From assembly GCA_034717695.1 (NCBI GenBank), contig JAYELS010000053.1:61802-125801 (forward strand): a stretch of DNA of 64,000 bases, given 5' to 3'. The translations under genes were made by a program, and so were the position numbers. This document shows positions 1 through 8,724 of the stretch, one piece after another. The notes under the pieces were generated by a model, which did not search any database, was not told where the DNA came from, and was given only the letters and a program-made list of their open reading frames with translations. Within the stretch, counting starts at the first letter, position 1. Every line of letters starts with the position of its first letter. The DNA is from NAT127 sp034717695. GTDB lineage: Bacteria > Pseudomonadota > Gammaproteobacteria > Pseudomonadales > Porticoccaceae.

Positions 1-1
1 G

Positions 2-157
2 GTGCGGCCCTTCGAGCTTGCCGGGGAGGTGGCCCAGGTTACCCCCAGCATCGGCATCGCTGTCTTCCCGGACCACGGCGAGGACGAGAGCGCCCTGCTC
101 GACCACGCCGACAGCGCCATGTACCGGGCCAAGCGCGGGGTGGCTGGCGGTCGCTGA
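2..157 (+). CDS. GGDEF-domain protein, C-terminal fragment (probable diguanylate cyclase)
   Basis: Only the last 51 residues lie in the window; the gene begins upstream. The fragment reads TPSIGIAVFP, then a short Asp/Glu-rich loop, then LLDHADSAMYRAKR. This is the usual C-terminal end of a GGDEF domain, the fold that makes the second messenger cyclic di-GMP from two GTP. The active-site GG(D/E)EF loop itself is outside the window, so catalytic competence cannot be judged. The gene converges on the minus-strand subtilase with 23 bp between the stops. Confidence 0.85.
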   Translation: MRPFELAGEVAQVTPSIGIAVFPDHGEDESALLDHADSAMYRAKRGVAGGR

Positions 158-180
158 GGTTGCGGGGCGGTGCCCGGCGG

Positions 181-1611
181 TCAGCCGAGGCGCAGTTCGA
201 AGCGGGTTTCCCGGGTGGTGCCGTCGTGGTGGGTGACGATCAGGCGGATGGTCCACAGCGGCGATCCCCGGAACTGGCTGGCGTCGATGCTGGCCAGCAC
301 CCCCGCCATCACCGCTTCCGTCAGCTCGCCCGCCGCCGTCCAGGTGGCGGGGTTGGCGCCGGCCCCCAGTTCGATGCGGGCGGAGGCGAAGCGGTTGGCG
401 GTGGCGGTGCCGCTGACTCGCACCCGCTGGCCGCCGCCCTCCGCCACCACCGCCACCCCGGTGATCTCCGCCTGGATGTCGAAGTCCCGGTCCGCGGCCA
501 GGGCCGCCCGGGCGTCCAGGAGGCCATGGCCGCTGTACTGGTCGATACCGGGAATATCCACATCCCGGGCCGAGTTCACCAGGATGCGCTTGACCTCCTC
601 ATGGGTCAGCGACGGATCGTTGGCGATCAGCAGGGAAGCCACTGCCGCCACCATGGGCGCCGAGAACGAGGTGCCGCTGGCCCGGTAGTAGCGCTTGTCC
701 GCCCCCACGTAGGCAGCCCCCGGCTGGTAGTCCACGCCGCTGATGTCCCGCATGGTGTCGGTGCGCCGCGCCCGCAGGGACAGCACGTCGAGGCCCGGGG
801 CGGCGATGTCGATGGCCCTGCCCCAGTTGGAGAAGGCCTGGCGCTCGTCCTTGAAACCGGTGGAGGCCACGGTGATCACCTTGTCCGACGCGGCCATGCC
901 GTAATTGCCTACGTCCACCCCCTCGTTGCCGGCGGCCACCACCACCACGGCGTTGTTGCGGTGGGCGTAGTCGAGGGCGTCCTGCTCGATGGCGGAGATC
1001 TCCTTGCCCCCGACGCTCAGGTTGATGACCCGGGCGCCGTTGTCCACCGCGTAGACGATGGCCCGGGCCAGGTAGGAGGCGCGGCTGTGGCCGAAGTTGT
1101 TGATGGCCTTCAGCACCATCACCCGGGCATCGGGGTTGATGCCGGCGATGCCGGTGTCGTTCCAGGCGCCTGCGATGATGCCGGTGACGAAGGTGCCGTG
1201 GCCGTCGTGGTCCCAGGGCTTGTTGCTGTCGGCGAAGAAATCCCAGCCGATGATGTCGTCCACGTAGCCGTTGTTGTCGTCGTCGATGCCGTTGTCGGGG
1301 ATCTCCCCGGGGTTTTGCCAGATGTTTTTCCAGTCGATGTCCCGGTGGTTCCAGTCGAGGCCGGTGTCGATCACCGCGACGATCACCGGCTGCGCCGAGG
1401 GTTTCACCCGGCGCCAGGCGGAGTCGGGGCCGCCGTCGAAGCCCAGCCGCTTGATGGCCCACTGGTCGTCGTAGTCCTGGCCCCAGCTGCCCTTGGCGCT
1501 GAAATGGGGGTCCTTCGGGCTGTCGTAGGCGGGGGTGGCGATGGGCAGCAGGGCGGCGATCGCGGCCGCCAGCAAGGGGCGCCGGGCGCGGTGGAGGGGC
1601 GCGGTCACCAT
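181..1611 (-). CDS. Secreted subtilisin-like serine protease (S8 family)
   Basis: Predicted secreted S8 subtilase of 476 residues. The N-terminus has basic residues followed by an Ala/Leu-rich stretch to about residue 28, consistent with a Sec signal peptide. The catalytic triad is visible as Asp82 (VIDTGLD), His138 (HDGHGT) and Ser315 (GTSFSAP), with oxyanion Asn229 (AAGNEG). There is little room for a propeptide. About 100 residues after the protease domain form a beta-rich tail ending in a short Arg-rich strand. The ATG at 1611 was chosen because it follows a short overlap with the stop of the upstream protease gene (stop at 1605-1607); the longer reading frame runs into that gene. It is the last gene of a three-gene secreted-protein operon. 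Confidence 0.9.
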   Translation of the reverse strand: MVTAPLHRARRPLLAAAIAALLPIATPAYDSPKDPHFSAKGSWGQDYDDQWAIKRLGFDGGPDSAWRRVKPSAQPVIVAVIDTGLDWNHRDIDWKNIWQNPGEIPDNGIDDDNNGYVDDIIGWDFFADSNKPWDHDGHGTFVTGIIAGAWNDTGIAGINPDARVMVLKAINNFGHSRASYLARAIVYAVDNGARVINLSVGGKEISAIEQDALDYAHRNNAVVVVAAGNEGVDVGNYGMAASDKVITVASTGFKDERQAFSNWGRAIDIAAPGLDVLSLRARRTDTMRDISGVDYQPGAAYVGADKRYYRASGTSFSAPMVAAVASLLIANDPSLTHEEVKRILVNSARDVDIPGIDQYSGHGLLDARAALAADRDFDIQAEITGVAVVAEGGGQRVRVSGTATANRFASARIELGAGANPATWTAAGELTEAVMAGVLASIDASQFRGSPLWTIRLIVTHHDGTTRETRFELRLG

Positions 1612-3692
1612 GGGGCGGCTCCCGTTTCCAGGTTCGATGTTTCCAGGGTCAGGGTGGCGGACGGCAATGGGGCGGCGGGCCGGTAGTCGGCGGGTGTCCA
1701 GCCGAGGGGCGGCCCCGGTTGCTTGTCGCGGCAGTAGTCCACCTGCTCGCTCCAGTCGCCGTCGAGGCCGAGCTTGCCCTTCCAGCTGTCGTAGCCGAGG
1801 CCGGCACCGCTGAGGATCAGGTAGTCGTTGCCGTTCACCGAGGCGCTGTCGGCGCTGACGCCATTGTCGCCCCCCGCCACCCCGGCGTCGCCCTCGCCCT
1901 CGCCGGCTTCCCGTCTGAGCACGGCGCCACTGGTGGGGCCGACGAACACCTCCACCTGGTAGCCCGCCGGCGCGAGTCCCCCGGCGCCGGGTTTCAGGGG
2001 GCAGCGGCTCGGGTCCGTCTCCCCGCAGGGGGGCACCTCGATCTTGCAGTCGCCGTTGCCATCGGTGCGGCATTGCAGGGGATCGCCGTCGTAGCCCACA
2101 TCGGGCCGCTCCGGGGACTGGCCGGGCAGGGCGACGTCGGTGGCGCCGGTGTCGAGCAGCTTGATGGTCTGGCCCGCCACGGCGTTGCCGGCGGGGGCGG
2201 AGCCGTCGATCACCGCCGCCTTGGCCTTGACGAAAATGGGGGTGGGCACATCCCGGGGGTCGTCGTCATCGGGGGTCGGGGTGTCCCGGGGGTCGTCGTC
2301 ATCCCCGCCGTCGGGAACGGGCACCCCCACCGGCGTGGGGGTATCCCGGGGGTCGCCGCCGCCGGGGGTGGGGCTGTCCTTGGGATCGTCCCCGCCGCCG
2401 GCGGTGGGGGGCGGCCCGTCCCGGGGGTCATCCCCCTCGGGCGGTGTGCCGGGGCCATCCCGGGGGTCATCGCCGCCGGGCACCGGTGCGTCGCGGGGGT
2501 CGTCCCCCAGGGGGATCGGGGTGATGAAGGTGCCGTCGCCGCCGCCGTAGGTGCACCATTCGTTGCTGTCGGTGGCGATATTGAGATCCCCCAGGTCGCC
2601 CCCGGGGATCACTCCGATGGTCTTGTCCTCCTCCGGGCAGTCCCTCAGGGCCTTCTCCAGCTCGGCGATCTGGCGGTCGAGCTGGGCGGCGGCGGTGACC
2701 TTGTCCTGCATCGACATGCCCGCCACCAGCCCTACCTCCCGGCGCTTGTTCTTCAACTGGTCGAGGGCCGCCTGCAACAGCTCCCGGTTGCAGGCATTGG
2801 CGGCGTCCCGGGCGGCCACCACCAGCAGGTTGAGGTCCTGCATGAAGGCGTCGGTCAGCTCCGGGTCGGGGCAGCAATCGCACTTGAAGCCGCCGATCTT
2901 GAGGATCTCCTCGATGCCGCTCTCGAAGGGAAAGCCGTCGTTGGTGTTCATCACATCGTGGGCGTGGCCGTGGACGTGGCCGCCGGTCTCGATGTACTTG
3001 TCGCCGAGGCCCATCAGGTGGCCGATCTCGTGGCTCTCGGCGGGGTTCTCGGTGCCCTCCCGCCACTCTCCGGTGGTGGACGCCTTCTGGCCGTTGAGCA
3101 CCCATTTGTCGGGGCCGCTGCCGGCGGCGATGGCGGGATCGGGATTGGCGGTCTTGAGGATGAAGGAGCGGTTGCGGACTTTCACCTCCACCCCGTCCTT
3201 CATCTCGGTGCGGTAGTCCGGCATGATCTCGATCTGGTGGAAGCCCTCGCTGGCGGGGTCGGTGGCCTTGCGCACCTTGATCTCCATGCGGAACTGGATG
3301 GTGCAGCAGGGCATGTAGCAGGTGTTGCCGTCGGCCCCGAGGCTGCTCCTCAGGTCGTCGTAGGCCTTGTCGATCTTGTCCCGCTGCCACTTGAGGGACT
3401 CGGTGCCCTCCGCGCCCTCGAACTTGGCGGGCTCGATGTCCAGGTTGGCGCCGAGTTGCTCGGCCATCTTGTCGGTGGGGCCGTTCCACTGCTTCTCGAA
3501 GCGCTCCTTCATTTTCTTGGCGTGGTCTTCCGTGGCGAGATCGCCGTGGATCTCGATCTTGACGGTCATCAGGAAGTTGCACTCGTCGATGCGGGTGAGC
3601 ACCGACTGGGCGTGGCCCGGCAGGGCCTGGGCGAGGATGAACAGCAGGCATCCGGCGAGGACGGGGCGAAGGCCGCGCCGGAGGCCGTTCAC
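1605..3692 (-). CDS. Secreted metzincin-like metalloprotease with DDPRD repeats
   Basis: A 695-residue protein with a signal peptide (hydrophobic residues 8-24, likely cleavage after GHAQ). Residues 221-231 read HEIGHLMGLGD, which fits the metzincin zinc signature HExxHxxGxx(H/D). Seventeen residues further on lies DVMNT, a plausible Met-turn. Several Cys pairs (CYMPCC, CDCCPD) suggest disulfides. A coiled, charged segment follows the catalytic part, then a Pro/Gly/Asp-rich linker with seven DDPRD-type repeats, then a C-terminal beta-rich region. The GTG start at 3692 overlaps the stop of the preceding gene (GTGA), suggesting translational coupling. I do not recognise the exact family. Proteolysis is inferred from the motif alone; no substrate can be named. 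Confidence 0.75.
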   Translation of the reverse strand: MNGLRRGLRPVLAGCLLFILAQALPGHAQSVLTRIDECNFLMTVKIEIHGDLATEDHAKKMKERFEKQWNGPTDKMAEQLGANLDIEPAKFEGAEGTESLKWQRDKIDKAYDDLRSSLGADGNTCYMPCCTIQFRMEIKVRKATDPASEGFHQIEIMPDYRTEMKDGVEVKVRNRSFILKTANPDPAIAAGSGPDKWVLNGQKASTTGEWREGTENPAESHEIGHLMGLGDKYIETGGHVHGHAHDVMNTNDGFPFESGIEEILKIGGFKCDCCPDPELTDAFMQDLNLLVVAARDAANACNRELLQAALDQLKNKRREVGLVAGMSMQDKVTAAAQLDRQIAELEKALRDCPEEDKTIGVIPGGDLGDLNIATDSNEWCTYGGGDGTFITPIPLGDDPRDAPVPGGDDPRDGPGTPPEGDDPRDGPPPTAGGGDDPKDSPTPGGGDPRDTPTPVGVPVPDGGDDDDPRDTPTPDDDDPRDVPTPIFVKAKAAVIDGSAPAGNAVAGQTIKLLDTGATDVALPGQSPERPDVGYDGDPLQCRTDGNGDCKIEVPPCGETDPSRCPLKPGAGGLAPAGYQVEVFVGPTSGAVLRREAGEGEGDAGVAGGDNGVSADSASVNGNDYLILSGAGLGYDSWKGKLGLDGDWSEQVDYCRDKQPGPPLGWTPADYRPAAPLPSATLTLETSNLETGAAPW
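2240..2511 (-). repeat. DDPRD-encoding low-complexity repeat
   Basis: Seven copies of a short unit encoding (D/G)DDP(R/K)D separated by 5-12 Pro/Gly/Thr residues. On the plus strand the repeating core is cccgggggtcgtc or a near variant. It probably forms an extended acidic linker between the protease and the C-terminal domain. The repeated Asp pairs could also bind calcium; that is inference. Confidence 0.8.
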
Positions 3693-4204
3693 CGGTCGGC
3701 CTGCTGGAACTGGTCGTCGAACATGGCCCGGTGCAGCAGCCAGCGCTCGGTGGGCAGGTATTTGTTGACGGCGTCGAGGATGGCGTCGAAATCCCGCACC
3801 CGCATGTTTTCCACCCGCACCGACTTGCTGCGCCCGCCGGCCACCGCGGAAATGGTGGAGGCGTCGCCGCCGGCGATGCGGGGGTCGCTGTAGTCGTCCT
3901 TCAGTTCCCAGAAGCGGGCTTTGTCCAGCGCGGACAGGATGGCGCCCACCTCCCCTGGCCCCAGGGTGAGATGATCCGCCGGCAACTTGCCGTAGGGGCT
4001 GTCCCAGGCGCCCATGGTCACCTTGCCGCTGGCGTCGACGGTGATGCGGTTGGTCTCGTCGGCGAGAAACCCGTGGACCGAGCCGGTGGTCAGCTCGATG
4101 CGGAAATCCCCGGGCACGGTGGTGGGCTGCTCGGCGCTTGCCACGGTGAACAATCCCAGGCAAAAGAAGAGAAGGGCGATGGCCGTGGCCAGCATATTGG
4201 GCAT
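3689..4204 (-). CDS. Small secreted protein, DUF6438/emfourin-like
   Basis: A 171-residue protein with a clear signal peptide (residues 1-24, cleavage near ASA/EQ). The mature part has the pattern of small beta-rich proteins such as DUF6438 or the protealysin inhibitor emfourin: early strands FRIELTTGS and ITVDASGKVTM, a helix with LDKARFWELKDDYSD, then strands ending in a helix before NKYLPTERW. I cannot assign the family firmly. AAGGAG lies 5 bases before the ATG. It is the first gene of an operon with two secreted proteases, where a role as inhibitor or chaperone would make sense, but this is only suggested by position and fold pattern. Confidence 0.6.
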   Translation of the reverse strand: MPNMLATAIALLFFCLGLFTVASAEQPTTVPGDFRIELTTGSVHGFLADETNRITVDASGKVTMGAWDSPYGKLPADHLTLGPGEVGAILSALDKARFWELKDDYSDPRIAGGDASTISAVAGGRSKSVRVENMRVRDFDAILDAVNKYLPTERWLLHRAMFDDQFQQADR

Positions 4205-4468
4205 GGGTGGCTCCTTGAGCCCCGGGCAACCCGTCCGACCGACGGGTGGGAACAGCGTGAAAAAAAGCTTAGGTGAGCCCCCGGGCTTTGGCAAACCGGC
4301 CGGGGACGGCGGGGCTGGGGGGAATGGATCGATTCGTTCTATACCCGCCACCCATATAACTTTTGTACATGACCCTCGCCCCTGGCGCGGGGCTGGCTGA
4401 ACTATACTCAGCCTCGTATCCCGCTGCATTCCCCTCCCATTGGCCTCGACCTGTACCAGGAGCGTGCC

Positions 4469-5773
4469 ATGAACGGTTTCCCCTTCCGCAAGGCTGTCGC
4501 CCGTCTCACCGTCTTTGCCCTGCTGTCCAGCGGCGGACCCGCCTGGGCGGTGCTCACCTCGGTGCCCCTCACCGCCAGCGGCCAGCCCCTGGCCAACCAG
4601 ACGGTCACCATCACCTTCCCCGATGGCACCACCCAGGAGGAGGAGACCGACGACAAGGGCATCCTCCTGTTCGACTTTCCCGGGGACGGCAAGTACCGGA
4701 TCAGCCACAACGGGGTGCTGATCAAGACCCTGGATATCGGCACCGGCGGTGGCTGGTCCACCGGCCAGATGGTGGCCGGCGGTCTGGTGCTGATCGGCGG
4801 CGGCATCGCCCTCGGCAACAGCGGCGGTGGCGGTGGCTCCTCGTCGACGCCGGACCCGGACCCGGGTACCGATCCCGGCACTGATCCCGGCACGGACCCG
4901 GGTACCGATCCTGGGACAGACCCCGGTACGGATCCCGGCACTGACCCCGGCACCGATCCCGGTACGGATCCTGGCACCGACCCGGGTACCGATCCTGGGA
5001 CAGACCCGGGCACAGATCCTGGAACGGATCCCGGCACCGACCCGGGAACCGACCCCGGCACCGATCCCCCCGGCCCCGCCGTGCTCAGCGTCCCCAACAC
5101 CGAGTTCGCCCTGGTGCACCAGCAGGGGGAGGACAGCTGCCCGCAGCCCTTCCCCGGGGAATTGCAGATCGCCAACACCGGTGAGAGCGACCTGGCCTAC
5201 GACCTCGCCGATCCCGGCCCCCTGGTGATCCTCACCGGCGCCACCAGCGGCACCCTGGCCCCTGGGGCCTCGGTGAACCTCACCAGCGCCTTCAGCTGTG
5301 AGGGTTTCACCGTCGGCAACAACGCCGCCGGCGCGGCGGTGGAGGGCGAGGATGTGCCCACCAGCACCAGTGTCGGCTCGGTGGCGGTGAGCTGGGATGT
5401 CGAGGTGCTCGCCCCCGTGCCCGAGCCCGGGGAATTCGCCTTCAGCCCGGCGGGCAGCCCCAACCTGCAGAAAACCCATATCGTCGGCGGCAGCCCCTGC
5501 CCGGACCCCTTCCCGGCCTTTGCCATCACCAATGTGGGGGGCAGCCCCATCGAATTCATGGTCACCGCCGCCCCCTCGTTCCTCAACACCCCGAACCCCT
5601 CCAGCGGCACCCTGGCCCCCGGGGAGGTGCGCTCCATCAACACCGCGTTCCGCTGTGATGGCTTCAACATGGGGCTCAATACCGGCCAGCTGGTGATCGA
5701 AACGGAGGACCCGGACAGCTCCGCATCCACCGGGGGCGGCCAGGTGAACTACCAGCTTACCGTCAGCAACTGA
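4469..5773 (+). CDS. Secreted protein with GTDP repeats and two beta domains
   Basis: A 434-residue exported protein. In order: signal peptide (1-27, AWA/VL), an Ig-like domain typical of carboxypeptidase-regulatory folds (about 30-90), a Gly-rich hydrophobic segment (about 100-118) that could be a membrane anchor, a linker of 17 GTDP units, and two related C-terminal beta domains. Both C-terminal domains carry the pattern (S/D)C-P-(Q/D)-PFP followed by N(T/V)G, SGTLAPG and (S/R)C(E/D)GF, so they arose by duplication and each probably holds one disulfide. AGGAG stands 7 bases before the ATG. It ends 34 bases before the TolC-like gene, so it may be co-transcribed with the exporter; surface or cell-wall association is inferred. 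Confidence 0.7.
   Translation: MNGFPFRKAVARLTVFALLSSGGPAWAVLTSVPLTASGQPLANQTVTITFPDGTTQEEETDDKGILLFDFPGDGKYRISHNGVLIKTLDIGTGGGWSTGQMVAGGLVLIGGGIALGNSGGGGGSSSTPDPDPGTDPGTDPGTDPGTDPGTDPGTDPGTDPGTDPGTDPGTDPGTDPGTDPGTDPGTDPGTDPGTDPGTDPPGPAVLSVPNTEFALVHQQGEDSCPQPFPGELQIANTGESDLAYDLADPGPLVILTGATSGTLAPGASVNLTSAFSCEGFTVGNNAAGAAVEGEDVPTSTSVGSVAVSWDVEVLAPVPEPGEFAFSPAGSPNLQKTHIVGGSPCPDPFPAFAITNVGGSPIEFMVTAAPSFLNTPNPSSGTLAPGEVRSINTAFRCDGFNMGLNTGQLVIETEDPDSSASTGGGQVNYQLTVSN
4865..5068 (+). repeat. 17 tandem 12-bp units encoding Gly-Thr-Asp-Pro
   Basis: Seventeen consecutive in-frame 12-bp units code for GTDP with no break. The third codon positions vary between units (ggt/ggc/gga/ggg, acc/acg/aca/act), so the protein repeat is conserved while the DNA has drifted. 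This indicates selection on the peptide linker rather than recent slippage. Confidence 0.95.
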
Positions 5774-5807
5774 CCGGAGCCGGCACACCACAGGGGAACG
5801 ATGGGCG

Positions 5808-7211
5808 GTGAGAGTGCGGTGCAGGGCGAGTGGTGGCGATGGGCGGCGCCGGCTGCTGGCGCTGTGGCTGTTGCTCGGCGTCGCGGCGCTGCGGGGGGAG
5901 GAGCTCGCCACCCTGTCCCTGCCGGAGGCCATCGAACTCGCCCTGGTCAACAACCCGGAGTTTCTCAACAGCCTCGATTATGCCGAGATGGCGGACATCG
6001 ACTACGAAAACGCCCGCGCCATCTACCGCACCAAGTTCCAGTCCAGCACCGCCAGTGATGCCCGCTCCGGTGCCGACGTGGGCAGCACCTACAGCCTCGC
6101 TGCCAGCAAGCGCTACCCCTCCGGTTCGGGTGTGTCGGCGGGGCTTTACAACTACAACTTCGCCGACCGCAACCTGTCGGAATTTCGCCTCAGCTACACC
6201 CTGCCCATCTTCCGCGATCCCCTCAAGGACGGCCGCTTCGACGTGGACCAGAAGCGCATGACCCGGGACCGCCAGCAACTGCTCGCCGCCATCGGCCAGC
6301 AGGAACTGATCAACCGGGTGGTGGCCGCCTACTACCAGCTGGCCCTGGCCAACGAGGGCCAGCGCCTCGCCGGGCTGCAGGAGGACATCGCCCGGCGCAT
6401 CCACCAGGCGGCGGTCATCCGCCACGGCGCCGACAGCCTCAGCGCCCTGGATCTCGCCGGCTACGAGCTGCGCCTCGCCCGCGCCCGCCACGGCCGCGAC
6501 CAGGCGCTGTTCAACCGCGCCCGCGCCGAGCAGCAGCTGAAGATCCTCACCGGCCTCGACCTCGCCGCGCCCCTGGCCATCGGCCCGGCGTCCCTCTCCA
6601 CCATCGACATGAAGCTGCTCGCCCTGCCGGTGGCGGACCTGGAAACCCTCGCCCTCGACAGGCGCGCCGAGGCGGTGGGCGCCCGGGATGAATTGCGCCT
6701 CGCCCGGGAGCGGGTGGTGGCCGCCGGCGGCCAGGGTCTCACCGGCATCGACATCAGCCTGCAGTACGCCTGGGTGCGGGAGAGCGACAGCTTCTCCGAC
6801 AGTCTCGAGCTCGATGACCACCGCTTTGGTGTCGGCTTCAACATGGACACCGATTTCGGTTTCGGCGACCAGCAGCGCCGCAAGCGCCTGCTGGTGTTGC
6901 AGTACCAGACCAAAAAGCGCGACCACGAGCGCCTCGTCGGCGACATCCGCCTGCAGGTGCGCCAGGCCTATTTCGACGTCCAGCGCCTGCAGGGCCAGAT
7001 GGACATCGCCGCCCGCGCCCTCGCCATCGCCGAGCAGGAATTCAGCCGCGCCCGCATCCGCCACGACAACGGCCTGGTGGACCCCATCGCCCTGCTGGAG
7101 GCCGAGTACCAGCTGGAGGACGCCCGCTATCAGGCCTACAGCGCCCGGGTCGGCTACCTCATGGCGGGGCAGGGGCTGGTGATGGCGAGCGGCTACTTTG
7201 ACATCCACTGA
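5808..7211 (+). CDS. TolC-family outer-membrane efflux protein
   Basis: A 467-residue outer-membrane-factor protein. After a short basic stretch and a hydrophobic signal (RRLLALWLLLGVAAL) comes LSLPEAIELALVNNPE, the usual TolC N-terminus. Two related halves of long helices with beta segments follow (YTLPIFRDPL; later LQYAWVRES and VGFNMDTDFGFGD), ending in the periplasmic helix region with LLEAEYQLEDARYQAYSARV. These proteins form the trimeric channel of tripartite export systems. A GTG start at 5808 is preferred, with AGGGGA about 10 bases upstream. It begins an exporter operon with the HlyD-like, ATPase and permease genes. Confidence 0.88.
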   Translation: MRVRCRASGGDGRRRLLALWLLLGVAALRGEELATLSLPEAIELALVNNPEFLNSLDYAEMADIDYENARAIYRTKFQSSTASDARSGADVGSTYSLAASKRYPSGSGVSAGLYNYNFADRNLSEFRLSYTLPIFRDPLKDGRFDVDQKRMTRDRQQLLAAIGQQELINRVVAAYYQLALANEGQRLAGLQEDIARRIHQAAVIRHGADSLSALDLAGYELRLARARHGRDQALFNRARAEQQLKILTGLDLAAPLAIGPASLSTIDMKLLALPVADLETLALDRRAEAVGARDELRLARERVVAAGGQGLTGIDISLQYAWVRESDSFSDSLELDDHRFGVGFNMDTDFGFGDQQRRKRLLVLQYQTKKRDHERLVGDIRLQVRQAYFDVQRLQGQMDIAARALAIAEQEFSRARIRHDNGLVDPIALLEAEYQLEDARYQAYSARVGYLMAGQGLVMASGYFDIH

Positions 7212-7218
7212 GGACTCC

Positions 7219-8715
7219 ATGGGCATCTCCGAATCACCGCCGCGCCAGCGAACAATCCTCCCCGCCAGGGTCGGCGCCCTGCCGGGCCTCGCCTTGGCGG
7301 CCTTGGCCATCGCCCTCGCCGCCAGCTGGTTCGCCGGGGGCGAGGGCGCGGTCGAAGCCCCCGGCGGGGACTACGTGCCCCTTGCCCGGGTGGAGTCCGG
7401 CCCCTTCGCCATCCACCTCGGCGAGGCGGTGGTGCTCGATGCCGCCCGCTCGGTGACCATCGCCTCCGACCTGCCCAGCAACCGCGCCAAGCTCCTTTAC
7501 CTCGCCACCGAGGGCGCCCTGCTCGACCAGGGCGAGGTGATCGCCCGCATCGACCCGGCCCCCTTCGCGGAGGACATCGCCAAGCTGGAGAGCGACATCC
7601 AGGAGGCGGAGGCGGTGCTGATGCAGGCGCGGGCCGAGCTGGAACTGCTGCGGGTCGAGAACGAGGACAAGCTCAACAAGCTCAGCCAGCAGGTGGCCGC
7701 CGCGCGGCTCAAGGTGGGCAACCTGGAGGGCGCCGACCTCGCCGCCCGGGAGGCCCTGGCGGACAAGGCCCTGCGGGATGCCCGTGCCGCCGACAAGGCG
7801 GCGCGCCAGCGCCTCGCCGCGGAGATGGAGCTCCACGCCCGGGGACTCACCACCCGGGGCGAGCTGGACCGGGCCCGGGACAACGCCGAGCAGCGGCGCC
7901 TCGAACTCGGTGTCGCCGAGCGCAACCTCGATACCCTGCGGGACACCGCCCTGCCGGCGGAACTGGCCCAGGCGCGGATGGGCCTCGAACACAGCACCCG
8001 GGAGTACGACAACCACCGGGACGTGGTGCTGACCCAGAAGCTCGCCAAGCAACGGGCCGAGGTGCTGCGCCACGAGAGCAAGCTGGCCACCCTGCGCCAG
8101 GGGCTGGAACGGGCAAGGGGCTACCTGGCGGGGACCACCCTGCTGGCGCCGGTGTCCGGCCAGCTGCTGTACCTCGACATTCCCGTCGGCAACGAAAAGC
8201 GCAAGGTGCAGGTGGGGGACTCCCTGTGGCAGCGCCAGGGCTTCGCGGTGATTCCCGATCTCTCCACCCTGGTGGCCCTGGGGACGATCCGCTAGCGGGA
8301 CATCGGCAAGGTGCGCCCCGGCCAGGCGGTGACCCTCCACCCCGAAGCCTACCCGGCGCTGACGCTGCGCGGCCGGGTCGAGTCCATTGGCACCCTGGCT
8401 CGCGCCGTCGGCGGCGAGGGGGACAACCGCTTCGCGGTGCGCATTGCCGTCGCCGACAGCCACCCCGACCTGCGCCCCGGCATGTCCGCCCGGGCCAGCA
8501 TCCTGGTGCGCCGCTACGACCGGGTGGCGAGGGTGCCGGTGGAGGCGCTCTTTACCGAGGGGGGCGAGACCCTCTGCTACCTCTGGGACGGCGGTGCGCC
8601 CCGGGCCGTGGCGGTCAGGGCCGGCGGCGGCGACGGGGAATTCGTCGCCATCGAGGCGGGGCTCGAGGCCGGTCAGCAGGTGCTGCTGGTCCACCCCGAC
8701 AGCCTCCGCCACTGA
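7219..8715 (+). pseudogene. HlyD/MacA-type periplasmic adaptor interrupted by an in-frame TAG
   Basis: The reading frame begins at ATG 7219, seven bases after the TolC gene, and encodes an inner-membrane helix (residues about 17-36), a lipoyl-like beta domain and a very long alpha-helical coiled-coil hairpin (about 115-300). The second half of the barrel (VSGQLLYLDIPVG) follows. At codon 359 the frame hits TAG (8293-8295) and then continues in the same frame for 140 residues of normal adaptor sequence (RDIGKVRPGQAVTL to HPDSLRH). One G-to-T change from GAG (Glu) would explain the stop. A GTG at 8311 could allow weak restart. Without readthrough the adaptor would lack its membrane-proximal domain and the pump would probably fail. 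A sequencing error is the main alternative. Confidence 0.82.
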
Positions 8716-8724
8716 GGGGCGGGG

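Noticed and set aside
160..1686. Long plus-strand reading frame opposite the subtilase
   Set aside because: High G+C leaves the antisense frames open. The minus-strand frame has a complete S8 triad; the plus frame has no domain.
1719..3893. 724-codon plus-strand frame opposite the metzincin-like gene
   Set aside because: Its composition (Gly/Val/His runs) is that of an antisense shadow, and it spans two real genes.
4865..5068. CRISPR-like repetitive DNA
   Set aside because: Units are 12 bp, in frame and without spacers; they encode GTDP.
8293..8295. Recoding of TAG as an amino acid
   Set aside because: TAG is a normal stop elsewhere here (fimT, hipA and the OsmC-like gene), so general recoding is unlikely.
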